DNA of 64,000 bases from Rhodobacteraceae bacterium Alg238-R152 (lineage in GTDB: Bacteria; Pseudomonadota; Alphaproteobacteria; Rhodobacterales; Rhodobacteraceae). The DNA lies in NCBI GenBank assembly GCA_900537125.1, contig UNRJ01000004.1, positions 248,001-312,000 of the forward strand, written 5' to 3'. The notes under the pieces were generated by a model. It had not been told where the DNA came from, searched no databases, and was given only the letters and a program-made list of their open reading frames with translations. A program made the position numbers and the translations under genes. How positions within the stretch are numbered: the first letter of the stretch is position 1; each line of letters starts with the position of its first letter. Of this stretch, positions 1 through 8,136 are shown piece after piece.

Positions 1-488
1 GGCAGACGGTCCGGGCGGAAACGGGTTTGCAGCTCTTTGGCAAGATCATTGGTGCCCATCACAAAACCGGTGAGTTGCGGATGCGCCGCGATCTCAGCCG
101 CGTTCAACATGCCTCGTGGTGTTTCCATCATCGCCCAAATCGGCTTGTCTCCAATCAATCCGGCCAACGCGTCGACCTGCGCCGCGCTTTCCACCTTGGG
201 CAACAGCACCGCGTCACAGTCCATGTCCGTTGCTGCTCTGGCATCCGCCTCGCCCCACTGCGTGTCCAACCCATTGATCCGCACAATACGCATCCGGCTG
301 CCGTAACCGCCTTGGGTCAGAGCATCTGCCAAAGTCGCACGGGCATTCTCTTTCTCGTCCGGTGCAACCGCATCTTCGAGATCAAAGATGATCGCATCCA
401 CCGGCAAACCACGTGCTTTTTCCAATGCACGGCCCTTAGACCCAGGAATATAAAGAACCGACCGATAGGGACGCGCGCGCTGATCCAT
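1..488 (-). CDS. CoA ester lyase, HpcH/HpaI aldolase (CitE-like) family, partial
   Basis: This is the first 162 residues of a CitE-like lyase whose C-terminus lies beyond the left edge. Visible motifs are LYIPGSKGRALEKA near the N-terminus, FDLEDAV (metal-site Glu), IVRIN, METPRGMLN and GTNDLAKEL, which form the TIM-barrel active site of malyl-CoA and citramalyl-CoA lyases and the related malyl-CoA thioesterase. The ATG at 488 is preceded by a GGAGAGAG ribosome site. Substrate cannot be fixed from half a protein; a (3S)-malyl-CoA thioesterase or beta-methylmalyl-CoA lyase role is likely by analogy with Rhodobacter. A 15-nt sequence shared with the phaB upstream region sits just upstream at 501-515. 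Confidence 0.85.
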   Translation of the reverse strand, partial: MDQRARPYRSVLYIPGSKGRALEKARGLPVDAIIFDLEDAVAPDEKENARATLADALTQGGYGSRMRIVRINGLDTQWGEADARAATDMDCDAVLLPKVESAAQVDALAGLIGDKPIWAMMETPRGMLNAAEIAAHPQLTGFVMGTNDLAKELQTRFRPDRL

Positions 489-798
489 GACTCTCTCCGC
501 AATTATGTTGCGCAGAGAGGTGCATTTTTCTCAGAAAACTTCAAGAACATTTTTGCCGCATCGCAGAAAAGTCTCATGGCATCTCAAGTGGATGCGCCCA
601 ATGTCGCGGCTTTGGAAACAATAAAATCGTTACGTTAACCTTTTTTTTGCCCTGACCTGTGCACACTCACTCCATCGCTTCCTGTGGGAGGAAAGCCAAA
701 ACGGTCTAAAAAGGACCGCAATCATAAGAAGAGGCGAGAGCTTTAACATTCATGGCGTGCAAAAGGCGCGTACATGCCTTTTTATGAGAGGAAACCAC
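489..798. other. Intergenic region between divergent genes at 488 and 799
   Basis: About 310 bases without a convincing protein gene. It should hold the promoters of both divergent genes. It contains a TGC/GCA-rich stretch at 501-515, an A/T-rich stretch with eight T residues near 641-650, and, close to the right-hand gene, a short ORF overlapping a terminator-like hairpin (752-787). I saw no RNA gene. Confidence 0.5.
752..787 (+). promoter_or_regulatory. Possible leader peptide and attenuator-like hairpin
   Basis: An 11-codon ORF (MACKRRVHAFL) starts at 752 and stops at 785-787, 11 bases before the ATG at 799. Inside it, AAAAGGC (761-767) can pair with GCCTTTT (776-782) and is followed by T residues, as in an intrinsic terminator. 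Whether it is translated or regulates the downstream gene is inference; a stem of only seven pairs may be chance. Confidence 0.3.
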
Positions 799-1116
799 AT
801 GAAACGCACTCTTTTGACCCTAGCGACCGGTCTTGGACTTTCGATTGGCGCCACTTCAATCGCCCAGGCGCAGAACATGAAACATTGCGCCACCCGCGAC
901 TTGGTTGTGGAACGCTTGGCCCAGAAATACGGCGAATCCCGTCAGGCGCTTGGACTTGGCACACAGGGCTCCATGGTAGAGATTTTTGCCTCGGAAGATT
1001 CCGGCAGCTGGACCATCACCGTCACTATGCCAAATGGCTCCACATGTCTGATGGCAACCGGCCAGTCTTATGAAAAACTCGCCGAAGCTCTGCCAGCCAA
1101 AGGTGACGACGCCTGA
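799..1116 (+). CDS. Small secreted protein of unknown function
   Basis: A 105-residue protein that I do not recognise. It begins with a clear signal peptide: lysine and arginine at residues 2-3, a hydrophobic core, then AQA followed by QN as the probable cleavage site near residue 24. The mature part is about 80 residues with two cysteines (MKHCATRD and STCLMATG) that could form a disulfide in the periplasm. The ATG at 799 was chosen over upstream in-frame ATGs because the signal peptide starts there and AGAGGAAA precedes it. It converges on the TauE gene with only 12 bases between stops. Confidence 0.75.
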   Translation: MKRTLLTLATGLGLSIGATSIAQAQNMKHCATRDLVVERLAQKYGESRQALGLGTQGSMVEIFASEDSGSWTITVTMPNGSTCLMATGQSYEKLAEALPAKGDDA

Positions 1117-1128
1117 TGTCAAACGCCC

Positions 1129-1869
1129 TTAAACAAGCGCGTCAAAAATCAGCTTCACGCCAGTAAGTGTCAGTAACAGATAGGTAAATGTAAAAAATAC
1201 TCGCTCTGACACGGCGTGATGCAATCTCAGCCCCACCCAGGCCCCTACAAGCGCAAACGGAGCCAACAAGACCCCGGCGCGTAGGGTCTCGGCGGTGAAC
1301 ACCCCGAGAAACACATAAGGCACAAACTTCGCGATATTGATGGCCCAGAACACCAGCACTGTGGTTGCCTGATACGCCGTTTTTCCCATTCCCCTGGACA
1401 AGAGAAAAACCGCCACAGGTGGTCCGCCTGCATGGCTGACAAAACTGGTGAATCCGGCCGCCACTCCGGCCAGCATCCCGGCGCCAACCGGCAACGGCTT
1501 GCGCGCGCCCCGGGTCGGCCAGAGTTGAAACCCAACAAACGCCAGCGAGACCACACCGATCAAAAGCCGGATCATGTTGTCATCTGCTACACGAAACAAC
1601 ATCACCCCAACGGCCACGCCGGGAATCCCGCCAAAAATAAGAACTCGCGCCTCCGGCCAATGCCATTTGCGCCAATAAGGCCGCAAGGTTGCCAGATCTA
1701 CCAACATAAGCAACGGCAACATGAGTCCCAATGCTTGGGTTGGTGGCAGGATCAGCGCCAAAACAGCGGCACCAGCAAAAGCCGCGCCTGACCCGAAACC
1801 AGCTTTGGACACCCCCGCGAACAGCACCGCAACAGGGGCCAAGCCCCAAAAGATGAGAGAATCAGTCAT
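1129..1869 (-). CDS. Sulfite exporter TauE/SafE family membrane protein
   Basis: A 246-residue, strongly hydrophobic protein with about seven to eight membrane segments. It has the glycine-rich repeats of the family (GFGSGAAFAG near the N-terminus, and FTSFVSHAGGPPVAVFLL in the second half), and its length is normal. Members export sulfite, sulfoacetate or other organic anions across the inner membrane; the substrate here is unknown. The ATG at 1869 has no clear ribosome site; instead a perfect 9-bp hairpin (1877-1900) ends seven bases before it, which may limit translation. It lies downstream of the SHOCT lipoprotein gene on the same strand. Confidence 0.88.
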   Translation of the reverse strand: MTDSLIFWGLAPVAVLFAGVSKAGFGSGAAFAGAAVLALILPPTQALGLMLPLLMLVDLATLRPYWRKWHWPEARVLIFGGIPGVAVGVMLFRVADDNMIRLLIGVVSLAFVGFQLWPTRGARKPLPVGAGMLAGVAAGFTSFVSHAGGPPVAVFLLSRGMGKTAYQATTVLVFWAINIAKFVPYVFLGVFTAETLRAGVLLAPFALVGAWVGLRLHHAVSERVFFTFTYLLLTLTGVKLIFDALV

Positions 1870-1876
1870 TGAATCA

Positions 1877-1900
1877 CAGGCGCACACAATGGTGCGCCTG
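1877..1900 (-). repeat. Perfect 9-bp inverted repeat in front of the TauE start
   Basis: CAGGCGCAC (1877-1885) and GTGCGCCTG (1892-1900) are exact complements around a 6-base loop. The hairpin lies between the SHOCT lipoprotein gene and the TauE gene, directly before the TauE ATG. It lacks a T-tract, so it is not a standard terminator; it could separate expression of the two genes or mask the start. Confidence 0.55.
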
Positions 1901-1944
1901 CTTCAATTTGAGGCAACTCATGCTGCAAAGCAGCGATGCCAAGC

Positions 1945-2148
1945 TTACTTGCCGTCAAGAATCTTCTTGCGCTGATCTTTGTATTCTTTCTCTGATACCA
2001 GCCCATCCGCATAGGCTTTTTCCAGAGAGGCCAATTGGTCACCAACACTCACCGCTTGGACGTTTGTTGTTGCGCTCCCTCCCCCGCATGCGGACACGGT
2101 CATGGCCACCAAAGTCAGTGCCATTAGGGTTTTTAGAGTCGTTTTCAT
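1945..2148 (-). CDS. Small SHOCT-like lipoprotein
   Basis: A 67-residue protein with a lipoprotein signal peptide (MKTTLKTLMALTLVAMTVSAC; the lipobox is VSAC with Cys near residue 21). Its C-terminal half, ending in LEKAYADGLVSEKEYKDQR and a short tail, matches the SHOCT short-helix pattern, in which a Leu-rich helix is followed by G-[LIV]-[ST]-x-x-E-[FY]. SHOCT domains often sit at protein ends and are thought to mediate oligomerisation. The start at 2148 is chosen because the signal peptide begins there. No specific role can be assigned. Confidence 0.75.
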   Translation of the reverse strand: MKTTLKTLMALTLVAMTVSACGGGSATTNVQAVSVGDQLASLEKAYADGLVSEKEYKDQRKKILDGK

Positions 2149-2345
2149 TTTTTGGTCCTCAACGAAGCCTGTGAATAATCTCGGACATCTACTCACATGC
2201 GCAGCGCCAAATCAAGCGCGCCAAACCACACAAATTACGCGAGAATCTGCATCTCCTATCTTCGATCACACCTGCGGCAGTTGGCCCGGATCAGGCTTCA
2301 AACACTTGCGTCATCGCCGAATACGACTTAAGCCACCGGCGATAA

Positions 2346-3332
<987 letters not shown>

Positions 3333-3358
3333 AGCCAAAACGTGTTACACATGTTTAG

Positions 3359-3389
3359 AAGGCTCGCTGCTTATCAGCGGGCCTTTTTC
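3359..3389 (+). terminator. Intrinsic terminator of mdh
   Basis: GGCTCGCTG (3361-3369) pairs with CAGCGGGCC (3375-3383, one G-T pair) around a 5-base loop, followed by TTTTT. It lies 27 bases after the mdh stop. Confidence 0.85.
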
Positions 3390-3491
3390 TATACCTGTGT
3401 GGTTGATTTCCCCGAAACGCAGCCCTTAAAGTTAACACGACGTTAATGCGCGCAGCCTGCGCCAGTTGCGCCTCATACGGGGGATACCTTT

Positions 3492-3650
3492 ATGTCTTTG
3501 AAACCTGCTCTGCCGCTTGCCTTGCTCTGTGCTTTGATCCTTACCGCTTGCGGTGAGTTTAACCCAGACAATCCAAGCAACTCACAGGAGGTCCGCAGCG
3601 GACCACAGCAAATTCCGTTGACTGCGCCTGCCCACAACGGCAACTATTGA
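3492..3650 (+). CDS. Tiny lipoprotein (52 residues)
   Basis: A short gene encoding a lipoprotein precursor: a hydrophobic signal ending LILTAC, with the lipid-modified Cys at residue 20, followed by about 32 polar residues rich in Asn, Pro and Gln. The only nearby ribosome site is a weak GGGGGA. It resembles the 56-residue lipoprotein at 3806 in layout (lipobox, then a short Pro-rich tail including a GPQ motif), so the two may be diverged duplicates. I do not recognise a family. Function unknown; probably anchored to the inner or outer membrane. Confidence 0.55.
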   Translation: MSLKPALPLALLCALILTACGEFNPDNPSNSQEVRSGPQQIPLTAPAHNGNY

Positions 3651-3805
3651 TCCTGCACAGCGACAGCCGAAATCTACAAGCGCTCCAAAAATCATAAGTG
3701 GCGCGCATTTACACTTGCCACATTCCACCAATGATTGCAAAATTCAGGCAATCCGCTGCGTCACGTCTTGGGTGCCGGCTGTTGAAGATTGATTGCAGGA
3801 ATACC

Positions 3806-3976
3806 ATGCGCCTTTGCACCTCTTTTACCATTACGTTGGCTTTCACGGCCCTATTTTTGTCCGCCTGCGGTTCTTCAACCTCCCCAACCATCCGGACCGG
3901 CCCGCAACTTCAACATCCTGTGACGCCCGGCCCAAACAACATTCCGGCAACTCCGGGTCAGGCGTTGGCGCAATAG
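3806..3976 (+). CDS. Tiny lipoprotein (56 residues)
   Basis: A 56-residue lipoprotein precursor. The signal peptide runs MRLCTSFTITLAFTALFLSAC, with the lipobox LSAC at residues 18-21, and the mature tail is short and rich in Pro, Thr and Gly. The ATG at 3806 is chosen because it begins the signal peptide and follows CAGGA; the longer upstream extension has no signal character. It lies 15 bases before the next gene at 3992, suggesting co-transcription. Function unknown. Confidence 0.6.
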   Translation: MRLCTSFTITLAFTALFLSACGSSTSPTIRTGPQLQHPVTPGPNNIPATPGQALAQ

Positions 3977-3991
3977 GGCAGCCTTGAGAAC

Positions 3992-4468
3992 ATGGCCGTT
4001 GCGGCAGGTTTCACACCCGAAGAGTTTGGGGCCGCGCTGTTCCCCAACGCGTCGGCCAGCAATAGCCTCAGTAGACCAATGGCGCTGTTTCAAACCGTCT
4101 GCCTGGACAACGCTCCCGACATCGAAGCCATCGCAAACGCCGCCGCGCGCAATGGTCTCGATGTCGAACGACCTTCTCCCGGCCAAGTTTTCGCACTTGA
4201 GTGGACCGACACAAGTTTTGCATCCGTACAGGTGAACATCGACAGCGCATACGCTTCTGAATGTGCCACCACCGGTGCAACCGCCCAAACCGTCAGCTCT
4301 GAAGCCGTGCGCGACGCATTTTTCGGCGCACTTGGCACGTCGCATGCCAGAGGCACCTCAATGACCTCCTTTGGGGGCAGCGCTTATAATATCACCCACC
4401 ACATGGAAGATGGTGGTGCTTTGGGCGTGAATGAGCATGCTTTTATGTTGCAGTCTCCCACCCCCTAA
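3992..4468 (+). CDS. Conserved-looking hypothetical protein
   Basis: A 158-residue protein that I cannot assign to a family. It has no signal peptide at this start. Two cysteines (TVCLDN and SECATTG) and a region around PGQVFALEW are the notable points. A start at 3992 (MAVAAGFTPEEF) is likely but has only a weak ribosome site. It follows the small lipoprotein gene closely and precedes the sucC promoter region. Because its neighbours are secreted, an unseen export signal or a different start is possible. Codon use looks like that of the surrounding genes, which supports it being real. Confidence 0.6.
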   Translation: MAVAAGFTPEEFGAALFPNASASNSLSRPMALFQTVCLDNAPDIEAIANAAARNGLDVERPSPGQVFALEWTDTSFASVQVNIDSAYASECATTGATAQTVSSEAVRDAFFGALGTSHARGTSMTSFGGSAYNITHHMEDGGALGVNEHAFMLQSPTP

Positions 4469-4613
4469 TTTGGCCCATTGGAGCTTGAAACCTGCACAGC
4501 GCCCAACCCAAACCGTTGGCGGTAACGGCAGCTCACATTCCGACTCAGACCCGCAGCCCCTTATTTCACAGACATTTTATTTAACCTGTGCGGTATTCCG
4601 CCGAGCTCGGGCA

Positions 4614-4650
4614 ATTTGTGATCACACGATTTCAAACTGTGATCACAAAT
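4614..4650 (+). promoter_or_regulatory. Paired TGTGATCACA operator upstream of sucC
   Basis: ATTTGTGATCACA (4614-4626) and TGTGATCACAAAT (4638-4650) form a perfect 13-base inverted repeat with an 11-base spacer. Each arm holds the 10-bp palindrome TGTGATCACA, and the two palindrome centres are 21 bp apart, two helical turns, so two dimers could bind the same DNA face. It lies 93-129 bases before the sucC ATG. The binding protein is unknown; the palindrome type would suit a GntR-like regulator. Confidence 0.7.
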
Positions 4651-4742
4651 AAGAAAAAATCCACCAATCTGGTCGAATTCGCTTATCGCCTCGAAAGGAC
4701 TGTGCCAAAACCGATCCAATCGCAGCAAGATGGGACAGTTCC

Positions 4743-5939
4743 ATGAACATCCACGAATATCAGGCGAAAGCCCTGCTTCGCTCCTACGGCGCTCCGGTGT
4801 CCGAAGGCCGCGTCGTTCTCAAAGCAGAAGACGCCAAATCCGCCGCTGGTGAACTGGACGGCCCACTTTGGGTTGTGAAAGCACAAATCCACGCTGGTGG
4901 CCGCGGCAAAGGTTCTTTCAAAGAAGCTGACGCAGGCGAAAAGGGCGGTGTCCGTCTGGCCTTCTCAGTGGAAGAAGCCGCTGAAGAAGCCAAAAAGATG
5001 CTGGGCCGCACCCTTGTGACCCACCAGACCGGCCCAGCGGGCAAACAGGTCAACCGTATCTACATCGAAGATGGTTCCGACATTGAAAACGAACTCTACC
5101 TGGCTCTGCTGGTAGACCGCGCAACGTCCCGCGTGTCGTTTGTCTGCTCCACCGAAGGCGGCATGGACATCGAAGAAGTGGCCGAAGCCACCCCTGAGAA
5201 AATCCTGTCCTTCTCTGTGGATCCGGCCACTGGCTACCAAGCCTACCACGGCCGCCGCATTGCCTTCTCCCTCGGCCTCAAAGGCGCGCAGGTCAAGCAG
5301 TGTGTGAAGCTAATGGGTCAGCTCTACCAAGCCTTCATGGAAAAAGACATGGAGATGCTGGAGATCAACCCGCTGATCGTTCTGGAAGGCTCCGGCGATC
5401 TGAAAGTGCTCGACGCCAAGGTCGCATTTGACGGCAACGCCATGTACCGCCAGCCTGCGGTTGCAGAGCTGCGTGACGAAACCGAAGAAGACCCCAAAGA
5501 GCTTGAGGCCTCCAAGTATGACCTCAACTACATCGCTCTGGACGGTGAAATCGGCTGCATGGTGAACGGTGCTGGTCTGGCGATGGCCACCATGGACATC
5601 ATCAAACTCTACGGTGCTGAGCCTGCAAACTTCCTCGACGTTGGCGGTGGCGCCACCAAAGAGAAAGTGACCGAAGCGTTCAAAATCATCACGTCTGACC
5701 CACAGGTCAAAGGCATCCTTGTGAACATCTTCGGCGGCATCATGCGCTGTGATGTGATCGCAGAGGGCGTTGTGGCCGCTGTGAAAGAAGTGGGCCTGCA
5801 GGTTCCATTGGTTGTGCGCCTTGAGGGCACCAACGTGGAAGCCGGCAAAGAGATCATCAACACCTCCGGTCTTGATGTGATCGCAGCGGACAACCTGTCC
5901 GACGGTGCCGAGAAGATCGTCAAAGCGGTTAAGGGCTAA
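4743..5939 (+). CDS. sucC: Succinate-CoA ligase, ADP-forming, beta subunit
   Basis: A 398-residue ATP-grasp subunit of succinyl-CoA synthetase, which makes succinate and ATP (or GTP) from succinyl-CoA in the TCA cycle. The N-terminus [13 protein letters not shown] is the family hallmark. [15 protein letters not shown] forms part of the nucleotide-binding ATP-grasp fold, and the C-terminal CoA-ligase domain carries [15 protein letters not shown]. Length is standard. It starts the suc cluster, preceded by the paired palindrome at 4614-4650, and is followed after six bases by a lipoprotein gene before its partner sucD, an unusual separation. Confidence 0.97.
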   Translation: MNIHEYQAKALLRSYGAPVSEGRVVLKAEDAKSAAGELDGPLWVVKAQIHAGGRGKGSFKEADAGEKGGVRLAFSVEEAAEEAKKMLGRTLVTHQTGPAGKQVNRIYIEDGSDIENELYLALLVDRATSRVSFVCSTEGGMDIEEVAEATPEKILSFSVDPATGYQAYHGRRIAFSLGLKGAQVKQCVKLMGQLYQAFMEKDMEMLEINPLIVLEGSGDLKVLDAKVAFDGNAMYRQPAVAELRDETEEDPKELEASKYDLNYIALDGEIGCMVNGAGLAMATMDIIKLYGAEPANFLDVGGGATKEKVTEAFKIITSDPQVKGILVNIFGGIMRCDVIAEGVVAAVKEVGLQVPLVVRLEGTNVEAGKEIINTSGLDVIAADNLSDGAEKIVKAVKG

Positions 5940-5945
5940 GTCGAG

Positions 5946-6437
5946 ATGCGCATCGCTTTTATCAGTCTTGCAGCGGCGGCAACTATTGCCGCTTGCCAGC
6001 CTACGGCGGACCAACCTCGTCCTGGCGCGGATCCAGTGTCCATTTCTGAGGTCATTTCTGTTCTCGATGCAACTTGTGGAGCAACTCGTCCAAGTTTCTC
6101 CGGTGTCGAAAACCGCATGGCCGCGAAAGGGCTCACAATCCAAGCCGGAGAGGAGTTGCGCTCTCCAACGTCAAGTATCGTTGGACGCGTAACAAAAACT
6201 CAGGAAGGCACCCCCATTTGTTGGGTAGGTGGCACTCATCAGGGTGACTTGGTTGCGTTGCAAGAACAGCTGGTTGCGCGCTACGGCGGCGCAAAATTTT
6301 CGGACTATGCCTATTTCGGAACGGCGCAACTTACCCAATATGATCGCGGATCAAAAGGTAAGATGTTGATCAGCTTCGGCGGCGGCAAAATGGGCGATGC
6401 CACGACAAACTATCTTCTGGGGATCGTGGGCGAGTAA
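5946..6437 (+). CDS. Lipoprotein of unknown function between sucC and sucD
   Basis: A 163-residue lipoprotein precursor. The signal peptide ends in IAAC with Cys at residue 17, and the mature part contains conserved-looking Cys in ATCGATR and PICWVGG that could pair. I do not recognise a family. It begins six bases after the sucC stop and ends 57 bases before sucD, so it is almost certainly co-transcribed with both succinyl-CoA synthetase subunits. An envelope protein has no obvious part in this cytosolic enzyme, so its presence suggests lineage-specific insertion or a link between central metabolism and the cell surface. Confidence 0.75.
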   Translation: MRIAFISLAAAATIAACQPTADQPRPGADPVSISEVISVLDATCGATRPSFSGVENRMAAKGLTIQAGEELRSPTSSIVGRVTKTQEGTPICWVGGTHQGDLVALQEQLVARYGGAKFSDYAYFGTAQLTQYDRGSKGKMLISFGGGKMGDATTNYLLGIVGE

Positions 6438-6494
6438 CGCCCCCCTGAAACACAAACCCGTGAGAAATTCCTCACGAAAATCAGGAGAAGCCAC

Positions 6495-7376
6495 ATGGCC
6501 ATTCTCGTAGACGAAAACACAAAGGTAATCTGTCAGGGCTTCACCGGCTCTCAGGGCACCTTCCACTCTGAACAAGCCATCGCTTATGGCACCAAAATGG
6601 TTGGCGGCGTGACCCCGGGCAAAGGTGGCATGGACCACCTCGGCCTGCCGGTCTTCAACTCCGTGCACGAAGCCAAGGCAACAACCGAAGCCAACGCTTC
6701 CGTGATCTACGTGCCGCCGCCCTTCGCAGCGGACTCAATCCTCGAAGCGATCGACGCGGAAATGGAACTGATCATCTGCATCACCGAAGGCATTCCTGTG
6801 CTGGACATGATGAAGGTTGAGCGCGCGCTGGAAGGGTCTTCTTCCCGCCTGATCGGTCCTAACTGCCCTGGTGTTATTACCCCTGACGCCTGCAAAATCG
6901 GCATCATGCCAGGCCACATCCACAAACGTGGCTCCGTGGGCGTTGTGTCCCGCTCCGGCACGCTGACCTATGAAGCCGTGAAGCAGACTGCTGACATCGG
7001 TCTGGGCCAGTCCACTGCTGTGGGCATCGGCGGCGACCCGATCAAAGGCACCGAGCACATCGACATCCTCGACATGTTCCTGTCTGACGATGAGACCCAG
7101 TCGATCATCATGATTGGTGAAATTGGTGGCTCCGCAGAAGAAGAAGCCGCTGAGTTCCTCGCCAACGAGCGCAAAAAAGGCCGTTGGAAACCAACCGCTG
7201 GCTTTATCGCGGGTCGCACGGCCCCTCCCGGCCGCCGCATGGGCCACGCTGGCGCAATTGTTGCCGGTGGCAAAGGTGGTGCCGACGACAAGATCGCTGC
7301 AATGAAAGAAGCCGGCATTGTTGTTGCCGACAGCCCAGCCGGTCTCGGCGAAGCTGTGCTCAAAGCGATCGGCTAA
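6495..7376 (+). CDS. sucD: Succinate-CoA ligase, ADP-forming, alpha subunit
   Basis: A 293-residue alpha subunit that binds CoA and carries the phosphohistidine. The N-terminal CoA-binding domain has [23 protein letters not shown] and [10 protein letters not shown] lie in the ligase domain, and the active-site His is in [13 protein letters not shown] near the C-terminus. The ATG at 6495 follows CAGGAGAAG, a strong ribosome site. Length is normal. The stop codon directly abuts the first possible ATG of the next ORF. Confidence 0.97.
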   Translation: MAILVDENTKVICQGFTGSQGTFHSEQAIAYGTKMVGGVTPGKGGMDHLGLPVFNSVHEAKATTEANASVIYVPPPFAADSILEAIDAEMELIICITEGIPVLDMMKVERALEGSSSRLIGPNCPGVITPDACKIGIMPGHIHKRGSVGVVSRSGTLTYEAVKQTADIGLGQSTAVGIGGDPIKGTEHIDILDMFLSDDETQSIIMIGEIGGSAEEEAAEFLANERKKGRWKPTAGFIAGRTAPPGRRMGHAGAIVAGGKGGADDKIAAMKEAGIVVADSPAGLGEAVLKAIG

Positions 7377-8123
7377 ATGCCAACCGATCGGCATATCAAC
7401 TTTGGGCAGCGCCCGACCCACATAGGGTCAGGCGCTGCTCGGCGCTGTCTGGTAATCCGCGCGTTGCACCATGTGGTCTTAGCCGCAACGCTAAGTGTCC
7501 TGAGCGCAACCGGAGCAATTGCTGAACCAGCAGACGATATCGTCGATGCCTGCACGCAAACTTCTTCTTCGTTTAGCAAAATTAAAGCATTTCTGTCCGA
7601 GAAAGGCTGGAATGCACCAGATAACCTGCCTGAAAATGAGGCCGGCGCGCAACTCTCGGTTGCGCAGGTCGGTGCCAATGTAAATGCTTCCAGTTCGGAC
7701 GCAATTTGGAAAAATGCGATGCAACTTAGAAGTGAAAGTGCAGCGGCCATGGTGGGAAAGCCAAATTCAGATTTTTACCAATCAGAACTGCTGCAAAGGG
7801 ATGTCGAAGGTCTAAGATCACTTCTTTTGGTCTCCAGTTTCACAGCAGATTCAGGAGCGGTGCAAATCCATTGTCAGTTTGCGGGGCATGGAGAGAACAA
7901 CCCGGAAACGATCTCGTGGATTAGAAATCAGATGGCAGGAGTTGCCGCACCCGACGCCGAAATAATCTACTTAAATGGTCCTTTGTCCCCAAAAGTCGAC
8001 GGGGCACAAACCGGCCGTATCAACATTACCGTCTTAGATCGCAAAAAAGTCGAAGAAAAACTCGGTTACGACGTCACCGCAGACTTTGGCGTTGAAACAA
8101 AACTCACTATTCGACCCAACTAG
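7377..8123 (+). CDS. Secreted protein of unknown function between sucD and odhA
   Basis: A 248-residue ORF, with a signal-peptide-like stretch LAATLSVLSATGAIA ending near residue 49 when counted from the first ATG. That ATG directly follows the sucD stop, has no ribosome site, and would place a strong hairpin (7406-7438) inside the gene; an in-frame TTG at 7464, just before the hydrophobic stretch, is a good alternative start. The mature part is about 200 residues with two cysteines (DACTQTS and IHCQFAG). I recognise no family. It ends 13 bases before odhA and is probably in the same transcript. Confidence 0.7.
   Translation: MPTDRHINFGQRPTHIGSGAARRCLVIRALHHVVLAATLSVLSATGAIAEPADDIVDACTQTSSSFSKIKAFLSEKGWNAPDNLPENEAGAQLSVAQVGANVNASSSDAIWKNAMQLRSESAAAMVGKPNSDFYQSELLQRDVEGLRSLLLVSSFTADSGAVQIHCQFAGHGENNPETISWIRNQMAGVAAPDAEIIYLNGPLSPKVDGAQTGRINITVLDRKKVEEKLGYDVTADFGVETKLTIRPN
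7406..7438 (+). repeat. Intercistronic hairpin after sucD, GGGCAGCGC family
   Basis: GCAGCGCC (7406-7413) pairs with GGCGCTGC (7431-7438), and GACCC (7415-7419) with GGGTC (7425-7429), leaving one C-A mismatch and a 5-base loop. There is no T-tract. The left arm, read from 7404, is nearly identical to the left arm of the larger hairpin at 12617 (GGGCAGCGC, one variable base, CGACCC), so the two belong to one repeat family. It may protect or divide the suc transcript. Confidence 0.7.
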
Positions 8124-8136
8124 GGAGCGTCTAACC

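Noticed and set aside
39..638. Plus-strand ORFs of up to about 200 codons at the left edge
   Set aside because: They lie opposite the CoA ester lyase gene, whose conserved motifs prove the minus-strand reading.
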